Source of the DNA: Acidobacteriota bacterium
GTDB taxonomy: Bacteria > Acidobacteriota > Vicinamibacteria > Vicinamibacterales > UBA2999
Assembly (NCBI GenBank): GCA_016871195.1
Contig: VFZN01000018.1
Location: 1-58,468 of the forward strand
DNA length: 58,468 bases
Direction: 5' to 3'
In this document: piece by piece, positions 1 through 9,378 of the stretch
Position numbering within the stretch: the stretch's first letter is position 1
Layout of the letters: each line of letters opens with the position of its first letter
Made by a program: the position numbers and the translations under genes
Notes under the pieces: model-generated
Database searches by the model: none
What the model saw: only the letters and a program-made list of their open reading frames with translations
Told to the model about the DNA's origin: nothing

Positions 1-265
1 TCTCCTCGGGCATCCGGAGGTTGACGACTGTGGTGACGCCTTTAGCCTTCAGATCGCGCAGCGCCTGTTCCGTGGGCTGCCCGCCGATGAACAGGTCGTC
101 GCCGACCGTTGCGTACTTTTCCTGGAACAGCCCGGTCGGGTCGAGCACCACCGGCGCCGGTGCGGGCCCCTTCGCCCCAATCACCGACTGCGCCGCCGCC
201 ATCGTCACCGAGAGCAGCACCGCACACACTGCCATCGCACCACGCATCTGAAGAGACCGGTTCAT
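1..265 (-). CDS. secreted phosphatase-like protein (DUF442/DSP type), 3' end cut by window edge
   Basis: Only the first 88 codons lie in the window; the rest runs off the left edge. The start ATG at 265 is preceded by an AAGGAG Shine-Dalgarno site about 8 nt upstream. The product begins with a signal peptide ending near AAAQS (residues 1-26). The mature part contains the stretches FIGGQPTEQALRDL and GVTTVVNLRMPEE, the typical opening of the beta-lactamase-hydrolase-like / dual-specificity phosphatase fold (DUF442). The catalytic CxxxxxR loop would lie beyond the edge, so activity cannot be judged. Probably a periplasmic or secreted phosphatase or sulfurtransferase relative; the family call is by eye. 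Confidence 0.75.
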   Translation of the reverse strand, partial: MNRSLQMRGAMAVCAVLLSVTMAAAQSVIGAKGPAPAPVVLDPTGLFQEKYATVGDDLFIGGQPTEQALRDLKAKGVTTVVNLRMPEE

Positions 266-363
266 TGAGAGACTCCTTCCGAGAGAGAGCCACATTTAAG
301 CACCTTTCCGACGTTCCGTGAAAAGGCCGTCAGACCGGCTGAAGTCGCCGCACCTGCGCTATT

Positions 364-1533
364 GTGTCCGGCATGTGCACGCGGGTCTTGATGATGGTGG
401 GTACCTTGGCGCTGGGGCTCACGTCGGCGTCCGAGGCGGCGATGGGTGCCGTCGGCGACGCGGCGCAGGTGACGGAACTGTCGGCCCTGCAGGAATCCCG
501 GACTGCCGGGGTCGTGCAGGTAAAGGGCCAGGTGCAGGTGCCGTTCCGCGGCGCGCCAGCCTCGAAGCGGTTTGTGCTGCGCTATCCCGTCACCGGCTGG
601 TCGGGCACCCTCGTCATCGGCGCGCATGGCGGGTCGGGCGGCAACAACTTCGACCCGACCGGCAAGGTCATCGGCACCGACGACACCGCGCTCGATGATG
701 TCATCGGGCAGCATGCCGTGTCGCGCGGCCACGCCTATGCCAGCGTCGACCGCGACGGCGCCATGTCGGCCGACGAAGGCCTCGCGCTGACGGTGGCCTT
801 CACGCGCATCATGACCGGCGAGGTCACGCAGCGCCTCGCGCGGGCGCCGGTGCACCGCTATCTGCTGGGCCTGTCGATGGGCGGTGGCATTGCGCGGGCC
901 GCGGCCGAGGCAGCCGACTCACCATACGCCGGCATCGTGATTGTGGCCGGCGCCAACGGTGATGCCCCCACGCGTGAGCGTCGTCAGCGGGCGATGGCGG
1001 CCGCGTGGCCCGCCATCGATCCGAAGCTGCATCCCGGCCTACCAGACGATGACCCGAGGGTCCGCGCGTTTGCGGACATCATCGGTACGCCGGTCGCCGC
1101 GCGCAGACTGTGGCCCTACACCGCGGGCAACTCCGTGCGGGCCTCGGCGTCGGGGGCACCGGCGGCCTCTGGTGCCGCAGGCACCTCTTCGGGTGTGGTG
1201 CGTCGGCCGACGATCGAGGTGGCCGGCACGTGGGACGACTTTGTCATCGGCGAGCTGCGGGCCTACGCGGCGCGTGTGTCGACGCGCGAGCAGCATCGGC
1301 TCTACCTCGTCGACGGCGTCTGGCACATGTCGGGAGACGATGACGGTACGCAGTCGTTCATGTTCATCGCCACGCGCATGGGCCTTGCCCCCGATGTGGC
1401 GAAGGCCATGCGTGACGGGCCGTCATACATTCCCACAGTGCAGGAGGCCTTCGACCATCTGGTGGCCTGGGTCGAACGCGGCACCGCTCCGCCGGCGAGC
1501 CAGACGGTGCGCCCGGGCGAGCGGCTCAAGTAA
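364..1533 (+). CDS. secreted alpha/beta hydrolase
   Basis: About 389 aa with an N-terminal signal peptide (hydrophobic stretch, residues 4-25). The nucleophile elbow GLSMGGG lies near residue 170 (Ser nucleophile). An oxyanion-type HGGSGGNN lies near residue 90, and a late GVWHMSGDDDG segment probably carries the catalytic His. The substrate is unknown; carboxylesterase or tannase/feruloyl-esterase-like are possibilities. Start: GTG at 364 or ATG at 373; neither has a strong ribosome binding site. The TAA stop overlaps the ATG of the next gene (TAATG), so the two are translationally coupled. Confidence 0.8.
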   Translation: MSGMCTRVLMMVGTLALGLTSASEAAMGAVGDAAQVTELSALQESRTAGVVQVKGQVQVPFRGAPASKRFVLRYPVTGWSGTLVIGAHGGSGGNNFDPTGKVIGTDDTALDDVIGQHAVSRGHAYASVDRDGAMSADEGLALTVAFTRIMTGEVTQRLARAPVHRYLLGLSMGGGIARAAAEAADSPYAGIVIVAGANGDAPTRERRQRAMAAAWPAIDPKLHPGLPDDDPRVRAFADIIGTPVAARRLWPYTAGNSVRASASGAPAASGAAGTSSGVVRRPTIEVAGTWDDFVIGELRAYAARVSTREQHRLYLVDGVWHMSGDDDGTQSFMFIATRMGLAPDVAKAMRDGPSYIPTVQEAFDHLVAWVERGTAPPASQTVRPGERLK

Positions 1534-1991
1534 TGGCCAGGGCGGCGCGAGGGGCGCCCGCGAAGGCCACGTCGCGTTCGACACCCGCTCGCCTTCCGGC
1601 GACTGTCCGCGCGCATTACCTCGGGGCGCCTGAGGCGCATCGCGTGCTGATGCTGCAGCTGCGCGAGTGCATCCTGTCGGTCGTGCCCGACGCCGAGGAG
1701 GTCATCAGCTACGGCATGCCCGCCTTCCGCGTCGACGGCACCATCGTGGCCGGGCTGCTGGCCAACAAGACCTACGTCGGCTATTACCCGTTCAGCGGCA
1801 CCGTCCTGCCGGCCTTGCCCGAGGCGCTGGCGTCGTTCAGGCAGACCAAGAGCGCGCTGCATGTGCCGCTTGACCGCACACTTTCGCGCCCCCTGGTGCG
1901 GACGCTGATCCGACTGCGGCTCGCGCAGTCCCGCCCTACTTCACGGTCAGTTCGCGCACCGGGTGCTTCGGCCCGGCATCATCGTCGATGA
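1533..1991 (+). CDS. DUF1801 (YdhG-like) domain protein
   Basis: 152 aa. The core contains [13 protein letters not shown] and [14 protein letters not shown], hallmarks of the DUF1801/YdhG fold, whose members include a proposed iron chaperone (Bacillus YdhG/Fra). The fold appears complete by about residue 132. The last 20 residues are basic and low in complexity. They come from sequence overlapping the 3' end of the convergent gene by 56 bp. The ATG shares bases with the stop of the upstream hydrolase. Cytoplasmic; the biochemical role is unproven. Confidence 0.75.
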   Translation: MARAARGAPAKATSRSTPARLPATVRAHYLGAPEAHRVLMLQLRECILSVVPDAEEVISYGMPAFRVDGTIVAGLLANKTYVGYYPFSGTVLPALPEALASFRQTKSALHVPLDRTLSRPLVRTLIRLRLAQSRPTSRSVRAPGASARHHRR

Positions 1992-3048
1992 TCTGCTCGC
2001 GGACGGTAGCAAAGTTGATCTTCTTGAGATCGATCACCCGCACCTGACGGTTGTGCATCGTGTGGTAGTAGTAGCGCACGTTGGTCAGGTCTGACGCCGA
2101 GGTGATCTGCGTGGCGCTGTCGATGTCGGTGGCCACCTGCTCGCGCGGGGCGATGGCGCCGAGCGGGATATTGAAGCTGTCGAGGATGCGGAACGCCTCG
2201 AAGACGGCGTCGCCGGCCGTGGGCAGCGGACGCACCGAGGCGGTCAGGGCTGCGGCGCGCACGAAGCGCGATGGCGGCGTAAAGTCGCCGGGCAGGCCGA
2301 CCATGCCCGACCCGGCACCGAGCGGCCCGAGTGTGAGATTGGCAATCGACAACGGTTCGCTGGCCTGGGGGCGCAGCCCGATGTAATTGCGCAGATTGGT
2401 GAGGTGCCAGTCGTAGGTGGGCGTGTTCGTGATGACGCCGAGGAACGCGTCGTAGATCTTCATCTGGCCTCCGTCGACCAGTTCCAGCACGATCGACGCG
2501 CCTGTCGGATCGGCGATCTTCCAGTGGAAGGGCAGCGCGGCACCGCCGAACCGCGGGTCGTCGACATTGACGACCCGGATGCCGGTGAGATTGCGACGCA
2601 CCTCGGCGACGGTCTCGAAGGACGAGAGCATCCACTGCATGAAGTCGCCGACGCTCATCGACGCGCTGGCCTGTGCGGGGTCGTAGGGGTGATAGCTGGC
2701 ATAGCCGGGCAGGTAATACATCCCGACGTAGAGACCCTTCTCGTTGAGCCCATCCGGGCCATAGGGCTGGTCGTAGGCGGTCATCGACACGAACCCGTGG
2801 CGACCGGTCCACCGGCGCCCGTTGCTGCCGCCGGGCGTCATGGCGACAAAGGCCTTGCCGCGCGGCACGACCATGATGCGGTTGTGCTGGGCATCGCTGA
2901 GGGCCCACTCGACGGTGCGCCCGACGATGACGGCGCCGTCGGTGGACTTGAGCGAAATGCCGGTGCAGGCCTGAGTGGGGTCGAGGTGCGCCCAGACCAG
3001 CACGATCGTGAGCAGCACAGTGACGGGACGACGAAAACGGGTCAGCAT
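1936..3048 (-). CDS. choloylglycine hydrolase family (Ntn) amidase, secreted
   Basis: 370 aa from the ATG at 3048. A TTG 36 nt upstream is possible, but the ATG starts directly at a classic signal peptide ending TQA. Cleavage there leaves CTGISL at the mature N-terminus, with Cys as N-terminal nucleophile. That is the defining feature of linear-amide C-N hydrolases (penicillin V acylase / bile salt hydrolase family). Other family features are the VGRTVEW motif, [17 protein letters not shown] and the late [17 protein letters not shown] segment (conserved Asn/Tyr). Likely periplasmic hydrolysis of N-acyl amides such as acyl-homoserine lactones, bile-salt-like compounds or penicillin V; the substrate cannot be chosen from sequence. 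Confidence 0.88.
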   Translation of the reverse strand: MLTRFRRPVTVLLTIVLVWAHLDPTQACTGISLKSTDGAVIVGRTVEWALSDAQHNRIMVVPRGKAFVAMTPGGSNGRRWTGRHGFVSMTAYDQPYGPDGLNEKGLYVGMYYLPGYASYHPYDPAQASASMSVGDFMQWMLSSFETVAEVRRNLTGIRVVNVDDPRFGGAALPFHWKIADPTGASIVLELVDGGQMKIYDAFLGVITNTPTYDWHLTNLRNYIGLRPQASEPLSIANLTLGPLGAGSGMVGLPGDFTPPSRFVRAAALTASVRPLPTAGDAVFEAFRILDSFNIPLGAIAPREQVATDIDSATQITSASDLTNVRYYYHTMHNRQVRVIDLKKINFATVREQIIDDDAGPKHPVRELTVK

Positions 3049-3162
3049 AGGGGGCTCGATTCCGTGGGGACGCCGCGTGATCAAGCCCCGCCCGTGTGCG
3101 CACAGTGTATGGGAAGTGGGGGGCGCCGCACTAGTGCCCCAGTGCCGCTGGCGTCGTGCCCC

Positions 3163-6100
3163 CTACGAGGCAAACTGCAGATACTCGCGCAGGCAGTCTC
3201 CGGGCATGGGCACCTCGAGCTTCCAGAGAATGCTCATGGGCCGGTTGCCCTCGTGCCTGACGTAGTGCACCGGTCCCAACACGGTGAACGCATCTTCCGT
3301 GGTGGCACGCACACACAGGACAAACTGCCAGCTGTTGGTCGCCTGCTCGACATAACGCCGCCCCGCCTCACCCTCAGCGTTCGTCTGGCTCTGTGACTGC
3401 CAGTGGAAGTGCGTGGCATCGACCGCATAGTCGTCGTAGCTGGTCGTGGGCGTGAAATGGCGATCCGACTTGTTGAGCGTCACGAACAGCAGTTCGAGCT
3501 TCCGGTCCTTGATGCGCAGGACGCCCTCACGCGATGGGGGTTTGGCGTGCGGATGCCAGTGCCCCACAGCCGTCAGAATCTCGCGACGCAGATAGGTGCG
3601 ATGCAAGGCGAGCGGCCACGGCCAGTGCCCGGGTACGGCAGGCGTGGTGCGTCCGACCCGATCGAGCAGGACGTCACACAGGCTCTCGGCATCTTCACGC
3701 ACGGCCGGGTGCGCCTCGAAGAGATCCCTGAGCTGTGCGCCCGTCATGAAGCGATTCGGCTGCTCGAACATGGCATAGGCCAGCATCTGCGTCCATGCAT
3801 CGCCGTGCACATGCACTTGGGGCACACTCCTCAGCCAGTCGCGATAGAACCGTAGGCGCTCGGGGTCGTCGAGGTGCAGCAGCATACGCAATCGACCGGC
3901 GAGGTCGGCTTCGTCCGAACCCGCCGGGGGCACGGACCACTCAACCGCGCGGCGCAGGGTGGACCACGAGCGGTCTCTGGTGAAGACCTCCCCGACATCG
4001 CGTCCCGATTCCTTGAGGAACTGAGCGAGCGACACCGGCGCTCCCGGCGCGCGACTCGCGACCGCCTTCAGCTCGTCCACCAGCCGCCTCAGGCCGCCCT
4101 GCAGTGATCGCCGGAGATTGTCGAGCACCTGCTGCTGCGAGACTCGGTCGAGCACCAGCTGGCAGCCACTGGGCAAGAGCGGAAACTGCTGCTCAACGGC
4201 CTCTCTCAAGACGCCACGCGGCAGTCCCGTCAGGGCCATCAGGGGAATCTCGAAGCGGAACTCCTGACGGTGCAGGCCGATGAAGTCGAGCACCAGGCAG
4301 CTCGACTTGTCGTCGCTAAGACGCAGCCCGCGGCCCAGCTGCTGCAGGAAGAGCGTGGCGCTTTCGGTGGGCCTGAGCAGCAGCAATGTGTCGACAAAGG
4401 GCAGGTCGACGCCCTCGTTGTAGAGGTCGCACGTGAAGATGATGTTCACCTCACGCGACGCCAGGTGTGCCCGCGCACGCCGACGCTCCTCGTCGCTGCT
4501 ATCCCCGTGCAGGCTCATGGAGGGCACGCCCCACCGATTGAAGGTGGCGGCCATAAAGTCGGCGTGTGCGACGCTGACGCAGAAGCCAATGGCACGGATG
4601 TCACGCACACTGGCGACCCGCTTCTGCAGCTGCGCAAGCACGAGAGCTGCGCGTGTGGTGTCGCCGGTGAAGACGCGATCGAGGCCGTCGACGGCATAGC
4701 GCCCTCGCGTGAATGCCACGTCGCGGAGGTCGACGCTGTCGTGAAGGCCGTGATACTCGAACGGCACCAGCAGCCGACGTTCCAGCGCCTCCCAGAGGCG
4801 GAGTTCCGCTGCGATGTGCCCATCAAAGTCATCAAGCAGCGACCGCCCATCCTGGCGTTCCGGCGTGGCGGTCAGGCCGACGAGCACGCGTGGACGCAGC
4901 TGTTCCATGACCAACCGATACGACTCGGCCGGCGCGTGGTGACACTCATCGACAATGACGTGATCCCAGTAGGAGGCACCGAGCCGCTCGATGAACGACC
5001 GTCGTCCGAAGCTCTGAATCGTCGCGAACAGATGGTCGACGTCCACGGGGTCACGACCCTCTGCCAGCACTTCCCCGAAGGAACCTTCACGCAGCACGTG
5101 CCGGAACGTCGTGCGCGCCTGCTCCAGCAGTTCCCTTCGATGTGCCAGCACCAGCAGACGAGGCAGTTGACGGTCCTGGCTGATGCGTCGCGCATAGTCA
5201 AACGCCGCGATCATGGTCTTGCCTGTCCCTGTGGCGGCGACGACCAGGTTGCGCGTGCGCCCATGCACTTCGCGCTCCGCCGCGAGGCGATCGAGGATCG
5301 CCTGCTGAAACGGATACGGCGCGAGCGTAAAGAACGTCAAGGCCCCATCCCCGCTGGCACCACCCGCCTCAGCGGAGAGCGCAGCCACAAGACGGGCCCG
5401 CTGCTCGGGGTGATCAGGGTGATACGCCTCAAACTCGAGGTCTGACCAGAGCGTATCGAACGTGCCGACAAACTTCTTGATGACATCCGGCAGATCACCG
5501 GACGACGCCTTGATCATCCACTCTTGTCCCTCGGTCAATGCGGCGCGGGACCAATTCGCTGAACCCACATAGGCCGTATCGAGACCCGAGTCACGCCGGA
5601 AGAGCCAAGCTTTGGCATGCAGGCGCGATCGACGGGCATCGAACGACACGCGCACCTCGACACCAGGAAGACGCGCCAGGCGATCGAGGGCGACGGCTTC
5701 AGTGGCGCCCATGTAGGTTGTGGTCAGCAGTCGCAGCGGACGCCCGCTCGCGGCGTAGCCTTCCAGCGCATCCACCAACGTCCGCACCCCTCCCATCGTC
5801 ACAAAGCTGACGATGGCGTCGATGCGATCGGCGGTGGCGATTTCACGCGCGAGTTCGTGTGCGAGATTGGGCTCGTGTCGTCCGCGAGTGAGCAGGGCGC
5901 TGCTCGAGAACGGCAACACGGTTCGAGGAGGCGTGTGCGTGCGATCTGCCGACAGCAATTCCTGTGGAGGAATCACGACGGCCACATCCTCGGGCACCGG
6001 ATGCGCCGCGCCTGACCTCAGGAACTCCAGTACCTGATTGGCCACATCAGCCTGCTGCGCCGGATTCCCATGGAGGCCCTGGAGGACACGCACCAGCTCC

Positions 6101-6240
6101 TGCGCTACGTGCCTGGCCAGCAGTCCTGGGGCTTCGTGACCGTCGAGGGACCTCAGCTCGGGATCGGCCGCCCCCTCCAGCGCCGTGCGGAGCCGCTGGG
6201 TGTAGAGTGCTTCATACAAGGGGCCGTACGGGCGGGGCAT
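3163..6240 (-). CDS. PLD-like nuclease / SF2 helicase / DUF3427 fusion protein
   Basis: 1025 aa from the ATG at 6240; an upstream TTG would overlap the divergent gene and is rejected. Domain order: a helical N-terminal segment (1-110); a phospholipase-D-like HKD domain with HAK at about 208-210 and GSANWS close behind (about 110-290); an SF2 helicase with Walker A ATGTGKT at 336-342, DECHH at 431-435, a GLTATPER motif and a C-terminal helicase lobe with QQLGRGLR; and a DUF3427-type C-terminal region (about 700-1025). This architecture (HKD nuclease plus SSL2-like helicase) is common in defence islands and resembles RadD-like helicases with a nuclease added. No restriction or toxin genes flank it. 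Probably a DNA-processing enzyme; a defence role is inferred. Confidence 0.9.
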   Translation of the reverse strand: MPRPYGPLYEALYTQRLRTALEGAADPELRSLDGHEAPGLLARHVAQELVRVLQGLHGNPAQQADVANQVLEFLRSGAAHPVPEDVAVVIPPQELLSADRTHTPPRTVLPFSSSALLTRGRHEPNLAHELAREIATADRIDAIVSFVTMGGVRTLVDALEGYAASGRPLRLLTTTYMGATEAVALDRLARLPGVEVRVSFDARRSRLHAKAWLFRRDSGLDTAYVGSANWSRAALTEGQEWMIKASSGDLPDVIKKFVGTFDTLWSDLEFEAYHPDHPEQRARLVAALSAEAGGASGDGALTFFTLAPYPFQQAILDRLAAEREVHGRTRNLVVAATGTGKTMIAAFDYARRISQDRQLPRLLVLAHRRELLEQARTTFRHVLREGSFGEVLAEGRDPVDVDHLFATIQSFGRRSFIERLGASYWDHVIVDECHHAPAESYRLVMEQLRPRVLVGLTATPERQDGRSLLDDFDGHIAAELRLWEALERRLLVPFEYHGLHDSVDLRDVAFTRGRYAVDGLDRVFTGDTTRAALVLAQLQKRVASVRDIRAIGFCVSVAHADFMAATFNRWGVPSMSLHGDSSDEERRRARAHLASREVNIIFTCDLYNEGVDLPFVDTLLLLRPTESATLFLQQLGRGLRLSDDKSSCLVLDFIGLHRQEFRFEIPLMALTGLPRGVLREAVEQQFPLLPSGCQLVLDRVSQQQVLDNLRRSLQGGLRRLVDELKAVASRAPGAPVSLAQFLKESGRDVGEVFTRDRSWSTLRRAVEWSVPPAGSDEADLAGRLRMLLHLDDPERLRFYRDWLRSVPQVHVHGDAWTQMLAYAMFEQPNRFMTGAQLRDLFEAHPAVREDAESLCDVLLDRVGRTTPAVPGHWPWPLALHRTYLRREILTAVGHWHPHAKPPSREGVLRIKDRKLELLFVTLNKSDRHFTPTTSYDDYAVDATHFHWQSQSQTNAEGEAGRRYVEQATNSWQFVLCVRATTEDAFTVLGPVHYVRHEGNRPMSILWKLEVPMPGDCLREYLQFAS

Positions 6241-6326
6241 CGTCAGAGGTGCGGGTGTCGCTGGGCCTGGTTGTATCACAGGCGGCCAGCGCAGCGGAGA
6301 CTCGAAATACTCACAGTGAGGAGCAC

Positions 6327-6629
6327 ATGGCAAAGGCAGTCATCATCAAGCATCCGCCGTCGGGCATGCTCAAGACGGGCTACGTCGGCTTCAGCTGGAC
6401 GTATCTGTTCTTCGGGCCGGTCGTGCCGCTGGTGCGCGGCGAAATCGGCGTGGGCGTGCTGCACTTCATCGCCACGCTGTTCACCGTGGGCATCTGGCAG
6501 CTGATCATGGCCTTCCTCTACAACCGACAGTACATGACCCGCATGCTCACCGAACGCGGCTTCGTGCTCGCCGATACGGCCGACCGCATGGCCCACGCAC
6601 GCCGCAAGCTGCGCATCGCCGAGCCCTAG
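6327..6629 (+). CDS. small membrane protein (HrgC/DUF2628-like)
   Basis: 100 aa. The ATG at 6327 has GAGGAG 5 nt upstream, which fixes the start. The N-terminus has KHPPSG and GFSWTYLFFGPVVPLVRG. Two hydrophobic segments follow (about residues 20-37 and 42-65), then a basic amphipathic tail ending at residue 100. The GFSWT-LFFG pattern is seen in short membrane proteins annotated HrgC or DUF2628. Function unknown. It is divergent from the PLD-helicase gene with an 86-bp gap, so the two may share a promoter region. Confidence 0.75.
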   Translation: MAKAVIIKHPPSGMLKTGYVGFSWTYLFFGPVVPLVRGEIGVGVLHFIATLFTVGIWQLIMAFLYNRQYMTRMLTERGFVLADTADRMAHARRKLRIAEP

Positions 6630-6783
6630 CCACGTGCCCGCATGCACACGCGGCGCGTGACCCACGTCCGCAGGCCAGAAGCCGCCAACCGCACGCACCC
6701 GCCCTCGCGTGCGCCCCGGACGCCGTCCCGGCCCGGGGCACGGTGCACGACCCGCTCGCACCGGCACCCGCGCCGTCGCGCCT

Positions 6784-6996
6784 TCATCCACGACCCGACG
6801 CGCCCCGGCGCCACCGCCGCAGCTCGCGCCACTGGCGCACATGCAGCACCACCGAAGCCACACTCAGCAGCGGCCAGATGATGACAAACAGATAGATGTT
6901 GATCGCTTCGTAGGTGATGCCGAGATGCGCGGCCGCCACCCGCAGCACCTCGACACACCAGCGGAACGACTCGGTTATCCATAGAGGATCGCGCAT
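6784..6996 (-). CDS. small single-pass membrane protein, unknown
   Basis: 70 aa. The ATG at 6996 overlaps the TGA of the upstream Sel1-repeat gene (TGATG), and GGGGAG lies about 9 nt upstream. There is one strong transmembrane helix near residues 29-49, preceded by HLGITYEAINIYLF and followed by a highly basic tail (RQWRELRRWRRG) predicting a cytoplasmic C-terminus. The tight coupling with the Sel1-repeat gene suggests the two proteins work together. I do not recognise a characterised family. Confidence 0.7.
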   Translation of the reverse strand: MRDPLWITESFRWCVEVLRVAAAHLGITYEAINIYLFVIIWPLLSVASVVLHVRQWRELRRWRRGASGRG

Positions 6997-8186
6997 CAGA
7001 ATGCTCCCCCCGAGGTCTGCAGCTGCGTCGCCAGATCGCATACCCCCGCAAACACCCGTCTCGCATCGTCATCATCGTCGCCCGACAGCAGGTCGAGCAC
7101 ATCGGCGCGCTGCACGTCTGTCATCTCACGATGCAGCTGCTCGAGCCGCTCGAGCGCCTGGTTGCCAATGCCCCCATCACGCTCATCAGATGGTATTACC
7201 GCACGGCTCAGCCACATCGCAGCCTCGGACAGGCGACGAGGACCCTGGGCCTCATCCGCCAGCGTCCGTCCCACCTCCCACTGCGCCTGCTGATGCCCGC
7301 GGCGGGCCGCCGTCAGCATCCACCCGAGGCAGACATCGTGAGGGCGGTGCTCGTGGCACATGATCGACGTCAGCTGGAATGCCGCTTCGGCATCACCCGC
7401 ACTGGCCGCCTTCTGCAGCCAGCCCTCGGCCTCGATGCGCCCGGCCGCCGAGCCGGCCTGCCGCCACAGCGTGCTGCCCCACAGTCGCTGGGCCACAGGA
7501 AGCCCGAGCTCGGCCGCCCGACGCAGCCAGTGGGTTCGCCACGTCTCGTCGCTGGGGACATCGTCAGCCATCCCGCTCAATCGCCACAGGTCGTACAGCG
7601 ACCACGCATGGTCTCGCCTGGCCCCCACCGTCAACCACGCGTACGCCTCGGCTCGATGGGCCGCCGTCTGCGGCACTGCGGCGAGTTGCATCCGCGCCAG
7701 CATCAAGGCCGCGTCCGGCTGCTGGTTGACGGCCGCGCGATACAGATAGTCCACCGGGCGCGTTTCGCCCTCCGGCACGTCCTGGAACAGATGTTCCAGG
7801 GCCCACTGCGTCATCGCCTCCGGGTCTCCGAGATCGGCCGCCTTCTTCATCCAGGCCCAACCGGCCACGGCGTCAGATGGCACGACATGGCCCGCAAGAT
7901 ACGCCCGGGCGACCATCCGACACGCCGCCGGATGGTTGGTCTCGGCCAGCGTCTGACACACCTCGAGCGTCTGGGCATCGGTGGGGGTGGCATCCGCCTG
8001 CACCCGCTGCAGCACGAGCAACTGAGCCGGCTCCACGCCGGCCAGCGCCAGCGCCGTCATCCAGGCGCGCTCGCGCTCGATGGTCCACGGCACACCCGAC
8101 TGGCCATCAGCGTCGTGCGGTCCGTCCCCGGCATCGTTGCTTCCGCGCTCGTCCTCACCCGGCTGTTCATCGTCTTCGTGTCGCAT
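6996..8186 (-). CDS. Sel1-like (SLR/TPR) repeat protein
   Basis: 396 aa, no signal peptide. The first 35 residues are acidic and disordered. The remainder is a solenoid of Sel1-like units such as AWMKKAADLGDPEAM, HWLRRAAELGLPVAQ, GWLQKAASAGDAEAA and GWMLTAARRGHQQAQ. A DDDDD acidic run lies near the C-terminus. SLR proteins are scaffolds for protein complexes. The ATG at 8186 has GAGGG 4 nt upstream. It lies 82 bp downstream of the metK-like gene on the same strand and is coupled to the small membrane protein. Membership in the SAM-riboswitch operon is possible but not shown. Confidence 0.85.
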   Translation of the reverse strand: MRHEDDEQPGEDERGSNDAGDGPHDADGQSGVPWTIERERAWMTALALAGVEPAQLLVLQRVQADATPTDAQTLEVCQTLAETNHPAACRMVARAYLAGHVVPSDAVAGWAWMKKAADLGDPEAMTQWALEHLFQDVPEGETRPVDYLYRAAVNQQPDAALMLARMQLAAVPQTAAHRAEAYAWLTVGARRDHAWSLYDLWRLSGMADDVPSDETWRTHWLRRAAELGLPVAQRLWGSTLWRQAGSAAGRIEAEGWLQKAASAGDAEAAFQLTSIMCHEHRPHDVCLGWMLTAARRGHQQAQWEVGRTLADEAQGPRRLSEAAMWLSRAVIPSDERDGGIGNQALERLEQLHREMTDVQRADVLDLLSGDDDDDARRVFAGVCDLATQLQTSGGAF

Positions 8187-8268
8187 GGTCCCTCGCTTTC
8201 CAGTCGCGTCGTGATGTCGTGCGGCGTTGAGTGCGTCTACGGTCAGTGTGACCCGAGGCCGTGACAGA

Positions 8269-9378
8269 TCAGGTCAGAGCCTGCGGGGCTATCAGGTCAG
8301 GCACCGGGGCATTCCAGACACATGAGCGATCGAAGAAATGCTGCCCGCGGCCCAGCGAGAGTCGGCACTGGTCGCCCGTATAGCGCTGGCGCACGGCCGC
8401 GTGTGAAAACCAGTGTGCCGGCAACCGCTCGCCCCGGCGATCCATCTCGAAGACGATGTCGAGCGGTGTATCGATGTTGGGAGCGTAGGCCAGTACGACG
8501 CGGCACTCGAGCGCGCCGGTCGATACGGCATGCACCGCCGCCTGCCGTGCCGCATAGGCTGCCGCCCGGTCGATGTGGCTCAGATCCTTCCCCGCCAGCG
8601 CCCCGCCGCCAATCGCGACCCGCGGGCCGTAATAGTCGACCGCCAGCTTGCGCCCGGTCTGACCGTTGTCTCCGTCGCTGCCGCCGTTGATGAGCGGGCC
8701 GTTCGGATTGATCAGCAGCGTGACGTCACCGGCGCTGGCCAGCCATCGACGGTCTGCCACCCGCAGGGCCTCGTAGGCAGCTCGCACGTCTTCGCCGACG
8801 GCCGCGGCCATGTCGACAAAGCGCGTCTGCTCGCGCTGCTGCAGCGTCACCAGCACATGCTCGACCTGCCAGCCGTCACTGTGCTCGCGCAGGCGCACCA
8901 GCAGCTTGCCGTCCGGCCCTTCCCCTGCGAGTCGCCCCACGCGGCAGCTCTCGGCCAGTGCAGCGCCCAGCGTCTGCGCCAGGAAATGTTCGGGCGGCAG
9001 CCAGCCGACCTTCGCGTCATAGCCTGCCCAGCCCACGGTGATGCACTGGTCATTGACGCGGTCGGTCCAGGTGCGCGGATCACACCGTTCCTGGCACACG
9101 ACATCGGTCACCACATACCGCGTCGCATCAATCGCACTGCCCGGCACATAGCCCACCTCGAGCCCGACCTGACGCACGATCTCCGGCAGTGCGCACGCCA
9201 GTGGCGTGCGCGTGACGATGCCGCCGGTGAGGAAGATGTGGTCAGACCATGCACTGACTTCCACCTGGCAGTAGGCACGCGGGTCGGCCTCATAGCACGC
9301 CCGCACAATCGCGTCGGCCACCTGATCGCAGAAGCGATCGGGATGCCCCGGCAAGACCACTTCACTCATCCGAATCAT
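8269..9378 (-). CDS. metK: divergent S-adenosylmethionine synthetase (MetK-like)
   Basis: 369 aa; methionine adenosyltransferases make SAM from ATP and methionine. Visible family motifs: GHPDR at 11-15 (canonical GHPDK, so the Lys is Arg here), Glu40, VNDQCITVG at 108-116, PDGK near 155-158, the signature GGSDGDNGQTGRK at 232-244, the P-loop-like GGGALAGKD at 257-265, and RAAAYAARQAA. Most catalytic and metal residues are kept, so activity is likely. The sequence is nevertheless well diverged, slightly short (about 384 is usual) and lacks the usual FTSESV opening. The ATG overlaps the stop of the VWA gene (ATGA). It is the last gene of an operon led by a SAM-I riboswitch. Confidence 0.88.
   Translation of the reverse strand: MIRMSEVVLPGHPDRFCDQVADAIVRACYEADPRAYCQVEVSAWSDHIFLTGGIVTRTPLACALPEIVRQVGLEVGYVPGSAIDATRYVVTDVVCQERCDPRTWTDRVNDQCITVGWAGYDAKVGWLPPEHFLAQTLGAALAESCRVGRLAGEGPDGKLLVRLREHSDGWQVEHVLVTLQQREQTRFVDMAAAVGEDVRAAYEALRVADRRWLASAGDVTLLINPNGPLINGGSDGDNGQTGRKLAVDYYGPRVAIGGGALAGKDLSHIDRAAAYAARQAAVHAVSTGALECRVVLAYAPNIDTPLDIVFEMDRRGERLPAHWFSHAAVRQRYTGDQCRLSLGRGQHFFDRSCVWNAPVPDLIAPQALT

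Noticed and set aside
6241-6333. TTG-initiated extension of the PLD-helicase
   Set aside because: It would overlap the start of the divergent membrane-protein gene and adds a proline-rich stretch with no family match.
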